A stretch of DNA of 64,000 bases, taken from assembly GCA_947626845.1 (NCBI GenBank), contig CANQTW010000012.1, forward strand, positions 1 to 64,000. Direction: 5' to 3'. A program made the position numbers and the translations under genes. Positions 43,856 to 53,412 of the stretch are shown in pieces. The notes under the pieces are model-generated. The model did not search any database, was not told the origin of the DNA, and was given only the letters and a program-made list of their open reading frames with translations. This DNA comes from an uncultured Oscillospiraceae bacterium. Lineage in GTDB: Bacteria > Bacillota > Clostridia > Oscillospirales > Oscillospiraceae. The number at the start of each line of letters is the position of its first letter. The first letter of the stretch is position 1.

Positions 43856-45676
43856 ATGTGCGGTATAGTTGGTTTTACCGGTTCGCGTCAGGCCGCGCCC
43901 GTTCTGATCGACGGGCTCCGGAGGCTTGAATACAGAGGCTATGACTCCGCCGGGGTGGCCGTTTCCGACGGAGCGGCCATCAATGTGGCGAAGGTCAAGG
44001 GGTATGTGAAGAATCTCTCCGAAATGACCCACGACGGGGCGGATATCAAGGGGGAGATTGGCGTGGGCCACACCCGTTGGGCCACCCACGGCGCTCCCAA
44101 CGACGTGAACGCCCACCCGCATCTGTCCTCCGACGGGCGGTTCGCCGTGGTACACAACGGCATCATCGAAAATTACGCCCTTCTGCGCCAGGAGCTGACG
44201 AAAAAGGGCTATACCTTCGCCTCCGACACCGACACCGAGGTGGTGGCGCACCTTTTGGAGCTCTACTATGACGGCGACGCCAAAAAGGCCGTCATGAAGG
44301 CGGCGGCGCGGCTGGAGGGCTCCTATTCCCTGGGCGTCATCTGCGCCGACGGACGGCTTTTCGCCGTTCGGGAGCAGAGCCCGCTGATCCTGGGGCTGGG
44401 CGTGGGGGAGAATTATTTCGCCTCCGACGTGGCGGCTCTGGTGCCCCACACCAAAAACGTCATCTATCTGGACGACGGGGAGTTCGCGGAGCTGACGCCG
44501 GACGCCATCACCGTCTACGACGTGCGGGGCCGTGCCGTGGAGAAGCCCGTCTCCAAGGTGGCCTGGGACGTGGAGGCCGCCGAGAAGGGCGGCTATGAGC
44601 ATTTCATGCTCAAGGAGATCATGGAGCAGCCCGCCTGCTTCAAGGCCACCGTGGAGCCGCGGGTCAAGGACGGGCGCATCGAGTTTGAAAACTTCGACCT
44701 GTCCGATGAGGAGCTGCGCAAGATAAATCGGGTCATCATCACCGCCTGCGGCTCGGCGGGGTACGCCGGACAGGTGGGCCGGTACATCCTGGAGGAGCTT
44801 TGCCGCATCCCCGTGGCCGTGGAGCTGGCCAGCGAGCTTCGCTACCGCAACCCCATCATCGACGAACATACCCTGCTGATCGTGATCTCCCAGTCCGGCG
44901 AGACGGCGGATACCATCGCCGCCCTGCGGGAGTGCAAGGCCCGCGGCGCGAAGGTGCTGGCCATCGTCAACGTGGTGGGGAGCACCATCGCCAAGCTTGC
45001 CGACCACGTGATCTATACCTGGGCGGGACCGGAGATCGCCGTGGCCACCACCAAGGGCTACACCACCCAGGTGGCCGTTCTGGATATGCTGGCCATCTGG
45101 CTGGCGGACCGGCTGGGCCTGATGGAAAAGGCCCGGTATGACGCTCTTGTGGAGGCCCTGCACGAGATGCCCGGCCAGATCCAGCGGGCCATCGACCTGA
45201 ACCGCAATATCCACAAGCTGGCCAAGAAGCTTTGCAAATATAACGACATCTACTTCATCGGCAGGAACCTGGACTACGCCGTCTGCATGGAGGGCGCGTT
45301 GAAGCTGAAGGAGATCAGCTACATTTTCGCCGAGGCCTACGCCGCCGGAGAGCTGAAGCACGGCACCATCGCCCTTGTGGAGCAGGGGAGTCTGGTGGTG
45401 GCCCTGGCCTGCCACCAGCCGCTGCTTGACAAGACCATGTCCAACATCGAGGAGGTCAAGGCCCGCGGCGCGGAGGTGCTGGCCGTGGCCCTGGAGGGCG
45501 ACAGGAAGATACTGTCCAAGGCCGACGACGTGATCTTTGTCCCCCGCACGGAGCCTGTCTTTAATCCCATCGCCCAGATCGTCCCCCTGCAGCTCTTCGC
45601 CTACTATGTGGCCAAGGAGCGCGGGTGCGATATCGACAAGCCCAAGAATTTGGCCAAATCAGTCACGGTAGAGTAA
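43856..45676 (+). CDS. glmS: Glutamine-fructose-6-phosphate aminotransferase
   Basis: First step to UDP-GlcNAc. 606 residues: glutaminase Cys2 (MCGIVGFTG), LEYRGYDSAGVAV, HTRWATHG; two SIS domains with TACGSAGYAG and SQSGETADT; C-terminal KNLAKSVTVE. The 67-nt gap after pyrG is too short and lacks the conserved core of a glmS ribozyme; it holds only a CCCCC-GTGA-GGGGG hairpin. Confidence 0.97.
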   Translation: MCGIVGFTGSRQAAPVLIDGLRRLEYRGYDSAGVAVSDGAAINVAKVKGYVKNLSEMTHDGADIKGEIGVGHTRWATHGAPNDVNAHPHLSSDGRFAVVHNGIIENYALLRQELTKKGYTFASDTDTEVVAHLLELYYDGDAKKAVMKAAARLEGSYSLGVICADGRLFAVREQSPLILGLGVGENYFASDVAALVPHTKNVIYLDDGEFAELTPDAITVYDVRGRAVEKPVSKVAWDVEAAEKGGYEHFMLKEIMEQPACFKATVEPRVKDGRIEFENFDLSDEELRKINRVIITACGSAGYAGQVGRYILEELCRIPVAVELASELRYRNPIIDEHTLLIVISQSGETADTIAALRECKARGAKVLAIVNVVGSTIAKLADHVIYTWAGPEIAVATTKGYTTQVAVLDMLAIWLADRLGLMEKARYDALVEALHEMPGQIQRAIDLNRNIHKLAKKLCKYNDIYFIGRNLDYAVCMEGALKLKEISYIFAEAYAAGELKHGTIALVEQGSLVVALACHQPLLDKTMSNIEEVKARGAEVLAVALEGDRKILSKADDVIFVPRTEPVFNPIAQIVPLQLFAYYVAKERGCDIDKPKNLAKSVTVE

Positions 45677-45704
45677 GGATTCTCCCGAAAGGAACGTTGT
45701 ACCT

Positions 45705-47135
45705 ATGAAAGACCGCTACGAGAACCCCCTGTGCAGCCGCTACGCCTCCGAGAGGATGCAGTACATCTTCTCGCCGGACTTTAAATTCTCCACCTGGCGC
45801 AGGCTGTGGATCGCCCTGGCCGAGAGCGAAAAGGAGCTGGGCCTGCCCATCACCCAGGAGCAGATCGACGAGATGCGCGCCCATGTCACCGACATCGATT
45901 ACGATCTGGCGGACCGGTATGAGCACAAGCTCCGCCATGACGTGATGGCCCATGTCCACACCTACGGCGACGCCTGCCCCAAGGCCAAGCCCATCATCCA
46001 CCTGGGGGCCACCAGCTGCTATGTGGGGGATAACACGGACATCATTCAGATGCGCGACGGCCTTTTGCAAATAAAGAAGCTGCTGGTCAACGCCATCGCG
46101 GCCCTTTCGGACTTCGCCAGGGCCCACAAGGACGTGCCCACCCTGGCCTACACCCACTTCCAGGCCGCCCAGCCCACCACCGTGGGCAAGCGGGCGACCC
46201 TGTGGACCCAGGACCTGTGCATGGACCTGGAGCGGCTGGATTTTGAGCTTTCACAGCTGAAGCTTCTGGGCTGTAAGGGCACCACCGGCACCGGCGCCAG
46301 CTTCTTGGAGCTTTTTCACGGCGACCACGGGAAGGTCAAGGCGCTGGAGGGGAAGATCGCGGAGAAGATGGGCTTTTCGGCCTGTATGCCCGTCTCCGGC
46401 CAGACCTACTCCCGCAAGGTGGACGCCTATGTGCTGAACGTCCTTGCGGACATCGCCGTGAGCTGTGCCAAGATGGCCACGGATATACGGCTCCTGGCCC
46501 ATATGAAGGAGTTTGACGAGCCCTTTGAGACCAACCAGATCGGCTCCTCCGCCATGGCCTACAAGCGCAACCCCATGCGGTGCGAGCGGGTGGTCAGTTT
46601 AGCCCGGTACATCATCAACGACGCCAAGAACGCCTCGGACACCGCCGCCGCCCAGTGGCTGGAGCGGACCCTGGACGACAGCGCCAACAGGCGCATCTCC
46701 ATCCCGGAGGCCTTTTTGGGGGTGGACGCCATTCTGACCCTGGTGATAAACGTCATCAAGAACGGGAAAATCTATCCCAAGGTCATGGAAAAGCACCTCC
46801 AGGAGGAGCTTCCCTTTATGGCCAGCGAGAACATCCTGATGGACGCCGTAGAGCGGGGCGGGGACAGGCAGGAGCTCCACGAGCACATCCGCCAGTTCTC
46901 CCAGATCGCCGCGGCCAGGGTGAAGTTGGAGGGCGGGGACAACAACCTGCTGGAGCTTTTGCTGAAGGACGAGAAATTCGGCCTGACGGAGGAGAGCCTC
47001 AAGGACGTTCTGGATATCCGCAAATTCGTAGGCCGCGCGCCGGAGCAGACAGAGGAGTTTTTGGCCTCCGTCGCGGCGCCCATACTGGAAGAAAACGCCG
47101 CGCTGCTGGGACTGGACGCCCAGGTGCGGGTATAA
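45705..47135 (+). CDS. purB: Adenylosuccinate lyase
   Basis: Acts twice in purine synthesis (SAICAR to AICAR; adenylosuccinate to AMP). 476 residues; lyase signature GSSAMAYKRNPM near 283-294, THFQAAQPTTVGKR with a catalytic His. Precedes purA by 12 nt, so both AMP-branch enzymes are coupled. Confidence 0.95.
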   Translation: MKDRYENPLCSRYASERMQYIFSPDFKFSTWRRLWIALAESEKELGLPITQEQIDEMRAHVTDIDYDLADRYEHKLRHDVMAHVHTYGDACPKAKPIIHLGATSCYVGDNTDIIQMRDGLLQIKKLLVNAIAALSDFARAHKDVPTLAYTHFQAAQPTTVGKRATLWTQDLCMDLERLDFELSQLKLLGCKGTTGTGASFLELFHGDHGKVKALEGKIAEKMGFSACMPVSGQTYSRKVDAYVLNVLADIAVSCAKMATDIRLLAHMKEFDEPFETNQIGSSAMAYKRNPMRCERVVSLARYIINDAKNASDTAAAQWLERTLDDSANRRISIPEAFLGVDAILTLVINVIKNGKIYPKVMEKHLQEELPFMASENILMDAVERGGDRQELHEHIRQFSQIAAARVKLEGGDNNLLELLLKDEKFGLTEESLKDVLDIRKFVGRAPEQTEEFLASVAAPILEENAALLGLDAQVRV

Positions 47136-47147
47136 GGAGATAAGATC

Positions 47148-48419
47148 ATGCTTACTGCTGTTGTAGGTATCAACTGGGGAGACGAGGGGAAGGGCCGGAT
47201 GGTGGACCTTCTCAGCTCCCGCTATGACATCGTCATCCGCTATCAGGGCGGCAACAACGCCGGCCACACGGTCATCAACGAGAAGGGTAAGTTCATCCTG
47301 AACCTGCTGCCCTCCGGCATCCTGCGGGACGAGACGGTGAACGTGATGGGTCCCGGCATGGTCATCGACTTAGAGCATCTGACAGGCGAGATGGCGCGGC
47401 TTCGGGAGAAGGGCATCGCCATCACCCCGGAGCATCTGGTGATCTCCGACCGGGCCACGGTCTGTATGCCCTACCACAAGATGATGGATATCATCGAGGA
47501 GGAGCGTCTGGGCGGCAAGGCCTACGGCTCCACCCGACGGGGCATCGCGCCGGTGTACGCCGATAAATACATGAAAAAGACCGTCCGCATGGGGGACCTT
47601 TTCCATCCGGAGACTCTGAAGGCCCATGTGCGGGACCTCTGCCAGTGGAAGAACCTGACCGTGGCCGGGGGCTACAAGCATGAGCCCATCGATCCGCAGG
47701 AGATGTACGCCTGGCTTGAGCAGTACGGCTTCCCCCTGCGGGAGTACGTGAAGGACACCACCCGGTATCTCACCGACGCGGTGAACGCCGGCAAGTCCGT
47801 GATGTTCGAGGCCCAGCTGGGCGCTTTGCGGGACATCGATTTCGGCATCTACCCCTATACAAGCTCCTCCAGCACCATCGCCGCCTACGCCCCCATCGGC
47901 GCGGGCATCCCGGCCAAGCGCCTGGACAACATCGTGGGCATCATGAAGGCCTACTCCAGCTGCGTGGGCGCCGGCCCCTTCACCTGCGAGATGTTCGGCG
48001 CTGAGGCCGAGGCGTTGCGTGAGGCCGGCGGCGAGTACGGCGCGGCCACGGGCCGGCCCAGAAGGGTGGGCGGCTTCGACGTGGTGGCCTCCCGGTACGG
48101 CTGTCTTGTCCAGGGGGCCACGGAGATCGCCCTGACGAAGCTGGATGTGCTCAGCTACCTTGACCGTATCCCCGTGGTCACCCACTACGACGTGAACGGG
48201 AAGATCGTAGATGACTTCCCCACCGGGGACGAGCTGGAGGCGGCCAAGCCCGTCATCGAGTACCTGCCCGGCTGGAAACGCGATATCTCCGCCTGCCGCT
48301 CCTTTGAGGAGCTGCCCCGCGAGGCACAGGACTACGTCAACTTCATCGCCGAATCCACCGGCACCCACATCAAGTACGTCTCCGTAGGCGCGGGACGGGA
48401 CGAGTATTTTGAGATGTGA
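47148..48419 (+). CDS. purA: Adenylosuccinate synthetase
   Basis: GTP-dependent IMP to adenylosuccinate. 423 residues with GINWGDEGKGRMVD (GTP loop, catalytic Asp), QGGNNAGHTV with His, TTRYLTDAVNAGKSVMFEAQLG, and GRPRRVGGFD. The spacer to purC holds a GGCCGCC-CAA-GGCGGCC hairpin near 48441. Confidence 0.95.
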   Translation: MLTAVVGINWGDEGKGRMVDLLSSRYDIVIRYQGGNNAGHTVINEKGKFILNLLPSGILRDETVNVMGPGMVIDLEHLTGEMARLREKGIAITPEHLVISDRATVCMPYHKMMDIIEEERLGGKAYGSTRRGIAPVYADKYMKKTVRMGDLFHPETLKAHVRDLCQWKNLTVAGGYKHEPIDPQEMYAWLEQYGFPLREYVKDTTRYLTDAVNAGKSVMFEAQLGALRDIDFGIYPYTSSSSTIAAYAPIGAGIPAKRLDNIVGIMKAYSSCVGAGPFTCEMFGAEAEALREAGGEYGAATGRPRRVGGFDVVASRYGCLVQGATEIALTKLDVLSYLDRIPVVTHYDVNGKIVDDFPTGDELEAAKPVIEYLPGWKRDISACRSFEELPREAQDYVNFIAESTGTHIKYVSVGAGRDEYFEM

Positions 48420-48507
48420 GGGACAAGCGCCCCGCCAACGGGCCGCCCAAGGCGGCCTGCCCACCACTGACGAAACAGAAAGAATAAATATCCTGGAGGT
48501 ATTACAC

Positions 48508-49218
48508 ATGGAAAAGCGCGAACAGCTCTATGAGGGCAAGGCCAAGAAGGTCTTCGCCACCGATGACCCCAACCTTGTCATCGTAAGCTACAAGGACGAC
48601 GCCACCGCCTTTGACGGCCTGAAGAAGGGCACCATCGCGGGCAAGGGCTCCATCAACAACCGCATGACCAACTTCCTCATGAAGAAGCTGGAGGCCGCCG
48701 GCGTGCCCACCCATCTGGTGGAGGAGCTTTCTGACCGAGACACCTTGGTGAAGAAGGTCAGCATCGTGCCCCTGGAGGTCATCATCCGCAACGTATCCGC
48801 CGGGTCCTTCTCCAAGAAGTACGGCGTGCCTGAGGGCATCGTCTTTGACGCGCCCACCATCGAGTTCAGCTATAAAAACGACGACCTCCACGATCCGCTT
48901 CTCAACGCCTACCACGCCGTTGCCCTGAAGCTGGCCACCTGGGAGGAGATCGAGCTTATCAAGAAGTACGCCTTCGCCGTCAACGACTTCCTCAAGGCCG
49001 AGATGCTCGCCTGCGGCGTGACCTTAGTGGACTTTAAGCTGGAGTTCGGCAAGACCGCGGACGGCCAGATCGTGCTGGCCGACGAGATCAGCCCCGACAC
49101 CTGCCGCTTCTGGGACGTGAAAACGGGCGAGAAGCTGGACAAGGATAGGTTTAGAAGAGACCTTGGCAACGTGGAGGGCGCTTACCATGAGATGATGAAG
49201 CGCCTTGGGCTGGCGTGA
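48508..49218 (+). CDS. purC: SAICAR synthetase
   Basis: 236 residues; EGKAKKVF near the N-terminus, EVIIRNVSAGSFSKKYG and DEISPDTCRFWD motifs. Start at 48508 follows CCTGGAGG; the longer frame would run back into purA. Its stop codon lies in the first hairpin of repeat copy D. Confidence 0.95.
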   Translation: MEKREQLYEGKAKKVFATDDPNLVIVSYKDDATAFDGLKKGTIAGKGSINNRMTNFLMKKLEAAGVPTHLVEELSDRDTLVKKVSIVPLEVIIRNVSAGSFSKKYGVPEGIVFDAPTIEFSYKNDDLHDPLLNAYHAVALKLATWEEIELIKKYAFAVNDFLKAEMLACGVTLVDFKLEFGKTADGQIVLADEISPDTCRFWDVKTGEKLDKDRFRRDLGNVEGAYHEMMKRLGLA

Positions 49219-49292
49219 AAGCCCTGACGGGCTTTCAATGCCAAAAGGAGAACGTGCGGATTTTTCTCAAGGCGCATGTCCTTGAGAAAAAT
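49217..49292 (+). repeat. Structured intergenic repeat, copy D, shortest form (purC|purF)
   Basis: GAAAGCCC-TGAC-GGGCTTTC hairpin (49217-49236), GAACGTGCGG (49250-49259) and, directly after, a perfect 13-bp hairpin ATTTTTCTCAAGG/CCTTGAGAAAAAT with loop CGCATGT (49273-49279). The middle arms of copies A-C are absent, which defines the minimal unit. Box ACGTGCG can pair with loop CGCATGT over 7 positions (one G-T). Confidence 0.85.
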
Positions 49293-49369
49293 ATTGAAAA
49301 AACTCTTTTAACGCGCCACTCAAAACTGAATGATCGGGTTTTGCAATGGGGCAGAAGGGATCATATTTT

Positions 49370-50791
49370 ATGGATATTTTTGACCATATCCATGAGGAGT
49401 GCGGCGTATTTGGGATATACGCCGCAAATCCTTTTCATGTGGGGAATACCGTCTACTACGGGCTTTACGCCCTCCAGCACCGGGGGCAGGAGAGCTGCGG
49501 CATCACCGTCTGTGACCGGGGGCATTTTACCACGGTGAAGGACCTGGGGCTTGTCAGCGAGGTCTTTACTCCGGCGCGGCTCAACGAGCTGGGGGAGGGG
49601 GGCATGGCCATCGGCCATGTGCGCTACGGCACCACGGGCAATTCGGGCCGCGAGAACGCCCAGCCCATTGTGGTGAGCCACTTCACCGGAGCGCTGGCCA
49701 CCGTACACAACGGGAACCTGACCAACGCCGCCCAGCTCCGGCACGAGCTGGAGAGCCGGGGGGCCATCTTCCATACCACCTCGGACACGGAGATCATCTC
49801 CTATGTCCTGACCCAGGAGCGGCTGGAGACCTATACGCCGGAGGACGCGGTCCTGCGGGCCATGAACAGGCTCAAGGGGGCCTATTCGCTGATCCTGATG
49901 CTGGAGGACAAGCTCATCGCCGTCCGGGACAAGAACGGCTTCCGGCCCCTGTGCTACGGGCGCAACGGCCACGGCGACTACATCATCGCCTCCGAGACCT
50001 GCGCTTTGAGCTCGGTCAGCGCGGAGTATATCCGGGACATCGAGCCGGGCGAGGTGGTGGTCTTTGATGACACCGGCGTCCACGCCATCCGTGACAACTG
50101 CGGCAAGGCCCCGGAGGCCATGTGCATCTTTGAGTATATTTATTTCTCCCGGCCTGACTCCCGCATCTACGGCGCCTCCATCCACCACGCGCGGCTGAGG
50201 GCGGGGAAATTCCTGGCACAGGACTACCCGGTGGAGGCGGACATCGTCATCGGCGTCCCCGACTCCGGCACCGACGGGGCCATCGGCTATTCCCAGGAGA
50301 GCGGGATACCCTATGATATCGGCCTCATCAAGAACAAGTATATCGGGCGTACCTTCATAAGTCCCGGCCAGAAGTCCAGGGAGACTGGGGTGCGCATCAA
50401 GCTCAACGCCGTGCGGGAGACCGTGGAGGGCAAGCGCGTGGTGCTGGTGGACGACTCCATCGTCCGCTCCACCACCATCGCCCGCACCGTGTCCATCCTC
50501 CGGGAGGCCGGCGCCACACAGGTCCACGTGCGCATCACCGCCCCTCCGTTTTTGAATCCCTGCTATTACGGGGTGGATATCGACTCCCGCGAGAATCTCA
50601 TCGCCTGCAAGCATACCGTGCCGGAGATCTGTCAGCTCATCGGCGCGGACAGCCTGGGATATCTGGGGCTTGAGCATCTGAACGCCCTGCCGGGGCTGAA
50701 GGACCGGGGCTTCTGCACCGCCTGCTTCACCGGGGAGTACAAGACAAGGCTCCCGGAGGAGACAAAGCGGGACATGTTCGAGGGGGAATAA
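49370..50791 (+). CDS. purF: Amidophosphoribosyltransferase
   Basis: First committed purine step. 473 residues; start at 49370 (AGAAGGGA ahead) gives a 10-residue propeptide before Cys11 (EECGVFGIY), the N-terminal nucleophile after processing. PRPP-binding VVLVDDSIVRSTT near 361-373; three Cys (CYYG, SRENLIACKHT, FCTACFTG) suggest the iron-sulfur form as in Bacillus. Confidence 0.96.
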   Translation: MDIFDHIHEECGVFGIYAANPFHVGNTVYYGLYALQHRGQESCGITVCDRGHFTTVKDLGLVSEVFTPARLNELGEGGMAIGHVRYGTTGNSGRENAQPIVVSHFTGALATVHNGNLTNAAQLRHELESRGAIFHTTSDTEIISYVLTQERLETYTPEDAVLRAMNRLKGAYSLILMLEDKLIAVRDKNGFRPLCYGRNGHGDYIIASETCALSSVSAEYIRDIEPGEVVVFDDTGVHAIRDNCGKAPEAMCIFEYIYFSRPDSRIYGASIHHARLRAGKFLAQDYPVEADIVIGVPDSGTDGAIGYSQESGIPYDIGLIKNKYIGRTFISPGQKSRETGVRIKLNAVRETVEGKRVVLVDDSIVRSTTIARTVSILREAGATQVHVRITAPPFLNPCYYGVDIDSRENLIACKHTVPEICQLIGADSLGYLGLEHLNALPGLKDRGFCTACFTGEYKTRLPEETKRDMFEGE

Positions 50792-50805
50792 TACTAATAA
50801 AAAAT

Positions 50806-50833
50806 ACGGCCCCGACGTTTTTGCCGGGGCCGT
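50806..50833. terminator. Hairpin after purF
   Basis: ACGGCCCCG/CGGGGCCGT with an 10-nt loop; A-run on the left, no T-run on the right, so weak for purF. Confidence 0.5.
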
Positions 50834-50838
50834 CAACC

Positions 50839-50956
50839 CGTTAACAAAGGCAAAGCCTTTGCCAACGGAAGGAATTTGCCGGTCCCCTCCATGCACTTCG
50901 TACACTGCGGGGACCTGAAAGGGGCAAATTTCGACGTACATGCCGCCGAAATTTGC
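50839..50956 (+). repeat. Structured intergenic repeat, divergent copy E (after purF)
   Basis: Same order of hairpins with other stems: AAAGG-type hairpin first (AAAGGC/GCCTTT), a middle arm GGTCCCC/GGGGACC (50881-50914), and a last 10-bp hairpin GCAAATTTCG/CGAAATTTGC (50924-50956) enclosing ACGTACATGCCGC. The last loop matches copies B and C; the GAACGTGCGG box is not recognisable. Confidence 0.6.
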
Positions 50957-51096
50957 ATTAAAATTTTTTCGTGCCTGCGGGCGCGAAACTCTGCGAGGCT
51001 TTTAAACGCTTTGCGCGTTTATTTTTCTATTATACTATTTGCGGGCTTTCTTTTCAACAAAATATCCGCGGCGCGGCGAAAAAAAGCGCGTGGGAG

Positions 51097-51125
51097 TTGA
51101 AAAACTTTCTCCCTTGTGGTAAAAT
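51097..51125 (+). promoter_or_regulatory. Sigma-A promoter of the aminotransferase gene
   Basis: TTGAAA (51097-51102), 17-nt spacer, TAAAAT (51120-51125). Confidence 0.7.
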
Positions 51126-51158
51126 ACCCATAACTGTGTATATTCGGGGGTGCGGTAT

Positions 51159-52352
51159 ATGATTTCCGAAAAGATGATCAGGATGACCGAGAACGGCAGC
51201 GCCATCCGGGCCATGTTTGAGGAGGGGGCGCGGATGGCCGCCAAATTCGGGCGGGAGAACGTCTATGATTTCTCCCTGGGAAACCCCAACATCCCCGCGC
51301 CGGAGAAGGTGCGGCAGGAGATCGTGCGCATTGCCGCTGAGACCGATCCCATGGAGCTTCACGGGTATATGGCCAACGCCGGTTATCCGGAGGTGAGGGC
51401 CAGGGTGGCGGCGTCCTTGAACAGGCGCTTCGGCACGGCATTTTCCGAGGACAACATCATCATGACCGTGGGGGCCGCCGGAGGGCTGAACGTCCTGCTG
51501 AAGACCCTTTTGAATCCCGGCGACGAGGTGCTGGTCTTTGCGCCATACTTTTTGGAGTACGGCAACTACGTCTCCAACTTCGACGGCGTTTTGAAGGCCA
51601 TCCCCGCCAACATCGAGGGGAATTTCCAGCCGGACGCGGAGGCTTTGCGGGCCGCCGTAACGGCCAAAACAAAGGCGCTGATCCTCAATAACCCCAACAA
51701 CCCCACCGGCGTGATCTACACCGCTGAGACGGTAAAGGCCATCGCGGCGGTGCTGGAGGAGAAGCAGAAGGAGCTGGGCACCAGCATCTATCTTATCTCC
51801 GACGAGCCTTACCGGGAGCTGGCCTACGACGGCAAAGAGGTGCCGTATCTGACGAAATATTACCGCAACACCCTGGTGGGCTACTCCTGGTCCAAGTCCC
51901 TGTCCCTGCCCGGTGAGCGCATCGGGTACGCGGTCATCCCCTCGGAGTGCGATGACGCGCGGCTTATCTTTGACGCGGCGGTCATCGCCAACCGCATCCT
52001 GGGCTTTGTGAACGCCCCCAGCTTACAGCAGCGGGTGGTGGCGGAGTGCCTGGAGGAGAGCGCCGACGTGGCGGCGTATGACAGGAACCGCAAAGCCTTG
52101 TATGAGGGCCTTACGGAGGCGGGCTTTGAGTGCGTTTATCCCGACGGGGCCTTTTACATGTGGGTCAAGACGCCGGGGGACGACAGGGAATTTTCTGAAA
52201 ACGCCAAGAAGTACAATATCCTGGTGGTGCCGGGGACTTCCTTTGCCTGTCCGGGGTATGTGCGCGTGGCCTATTGCGTAAGCTTGGATATGATCATCCG
52301 TTCCCTGCCGGCTTTTCGGAGGCTGGCGGCGGACTACGGGCTTTCAAAATAA
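51159..52352 (+). CDS. Class I/II PLP-dependent aminotransferase (aspartate-type)
   Basis: 397 residues. AGGLNVLLKTLLNPGDEVLV for the phosphate loop, NNPNNPTGVIY, SDEPYRELAY, and Schiff-base Lys in YSWSKSLSLPGERIGY. Pattern of Clostridial aspartate/aromatic aminotransferases; the amino donor is not certain. ATG at 51159 preferred over GTG 51150 for spacing from GGGGG. Confidence 0.9.
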   Translation: MISEKMIRMTENGSAIRAMFEEGARMAAKFGRENVYDFSLGNPNIPAPEKVRQEIVRIAAETDPMELHGYMANAGYPEVRARVAASLNRRFGTAFSEDNIIMTVGAAGGLNVLLKTLLNPGDEVLVFAPYFLEYGNYVSNFDGVLKAIPANIEGNFQPDAEALRAAVTAKTKALILNNPNNPTGVIYTAETVKAIAAVLEEKQKELGTSIYLISDEPYRELAYDGKEVPYLTKYYRNTLVGYSWSKSLSLPGERIGYAVIPSECDDARLIFDAAVIANRILGFVNAPSLQQRVVAECLEESADVAAYDRNRKALYEGLTEAGFECVYPDGAFYMWVKTPGDDREFSENAKKYNILVVPGTSFACPGYVRVAYCVSLDMIIRSLPAFRRLAADYGLSK

Positions 52353-52371
52353 ATGACTTGAGGAAGAAACC

Positions 52372-53385
52372 ATGGAAAACACTGAAAATACGCCAAAAAA
52401 AGTGATGCTGTCCGGTATCCAGCCCAGCGGCGACCTGCACCTGGGCAACTACCTGGGGGCCATTAAAAACTGGGCCGAGCGGGCAGACCAGTTTGACTGC
52501 TACTACTTCATGGCGGATATGCACACCATCACCGTGCGCCAGAACCCCGCCGACCTGCGCCGCCGTACCCTGGAGCAGCTGGCGCAGTATATCGCCTGCG
52601 GCCTGGACCCGGACAAGAACACCCTCTTCATCCAGTCCCACGTCCACCAGCACGCGGAGCTGGGGTGGGTCCTCAACTGCTACACCATGTTCGGGGAGCT
52701 TAGCCGCATGACCCAGTTCAAGGACAAATCCGCCAAGCATCAGGAGAACGTCAACGGCGGCCTGTTCACCTACCCCTGCCTGATGGCGGCTGATATCCTG
52801 CTGTATCAGCCGGACTACGTGCCGGTGGGGGAGGATCAGAAGCAGCATGTGGAGCTGTGCCGGAACATCGTCCAGCGGTTCAACGGCATCTACGGGGACG
52901 TGTTCAAGATGCCGGAACCCTTCATCCCCAAGGCGGGGGCCAGGGTCATGGGCCTGTCGTCGCCGGACGCCAAGATGAGCAAGTCCGCCCCGGAGGGGTG
53001 CGTGTTCCTGATGGAGAAGCCGGAGGATATCGCCCGCAAGTTCAAGCGGGCCGTCACCGACTCCGACACAGAGCGCTGCGTCCGCTATGACCCGGAGCAC
53101 AAGCCGGGCGTTGCCAACCTGATGACCATCTACTCCGCCGTCACGGGCAAGAGCTATGACGAGATCCAGCGGGAGTTTGAGGGCCAGGGCTACGGGGTAT
53201 TCAAGCCCGCGGTGGGGGAGGCGGTCATCGAGACCCTGCGGCCCATCCGGGAGGAGACGGAGCGGCTTTTGAAGGACAAGGCGTATCTGGAGACGGTGTA
53301 CCGCCAGGGCGCGGAGAAGGCCTCTTACGTGGCCGAAAAAACCCTTCGTAAGGTGTATAAAAAGGTGGGCTTCCTTCAAAGGTAA
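52372..53385 (+). CDS. trpS: Tryptophanyl-tRNA synthetase
   Basis: 337 residues, class I: HLGN at 23-26 (HIGH motif within SGIQPSGDLHLGNYLG) and KMSKS at 201-205. No T-box leader: the gap to the previous gene is 19 nt. Confidence 0.96.
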   Translation: MENTENTPKKVMLSGIQPSGDLHLGNYLGAIKNWAERADQFDCYYFMADMHTITVRQNPADLRRRTLEQLAQYIACGLDPDKNTLFIQSHVHQHAELGWVLNCYTMFGELSRMTQFKDKSAKHQENVNGGLFTYPCLMAADILLYQPDYVPVGEDQKQHVELCRNIVQRFNGIYGDVFKMPEPFIPKAGARVMGLSSPDAKMSKSAPEGCVFLMEKPEDIARKFKRAVTDSDTERCVRYDPEHKPGVANLMTIYSAVTGKSYDEIQREFEGQGYGVFKPAVGEAVIETLRPIREETERLLKDKAYLETVYRQGAEKASYVAEKTLRKVYKKVGFLQR

Positions 53386-53412
53386 GGGAAAGACACACAG
53401 AGGGATCGAGAT

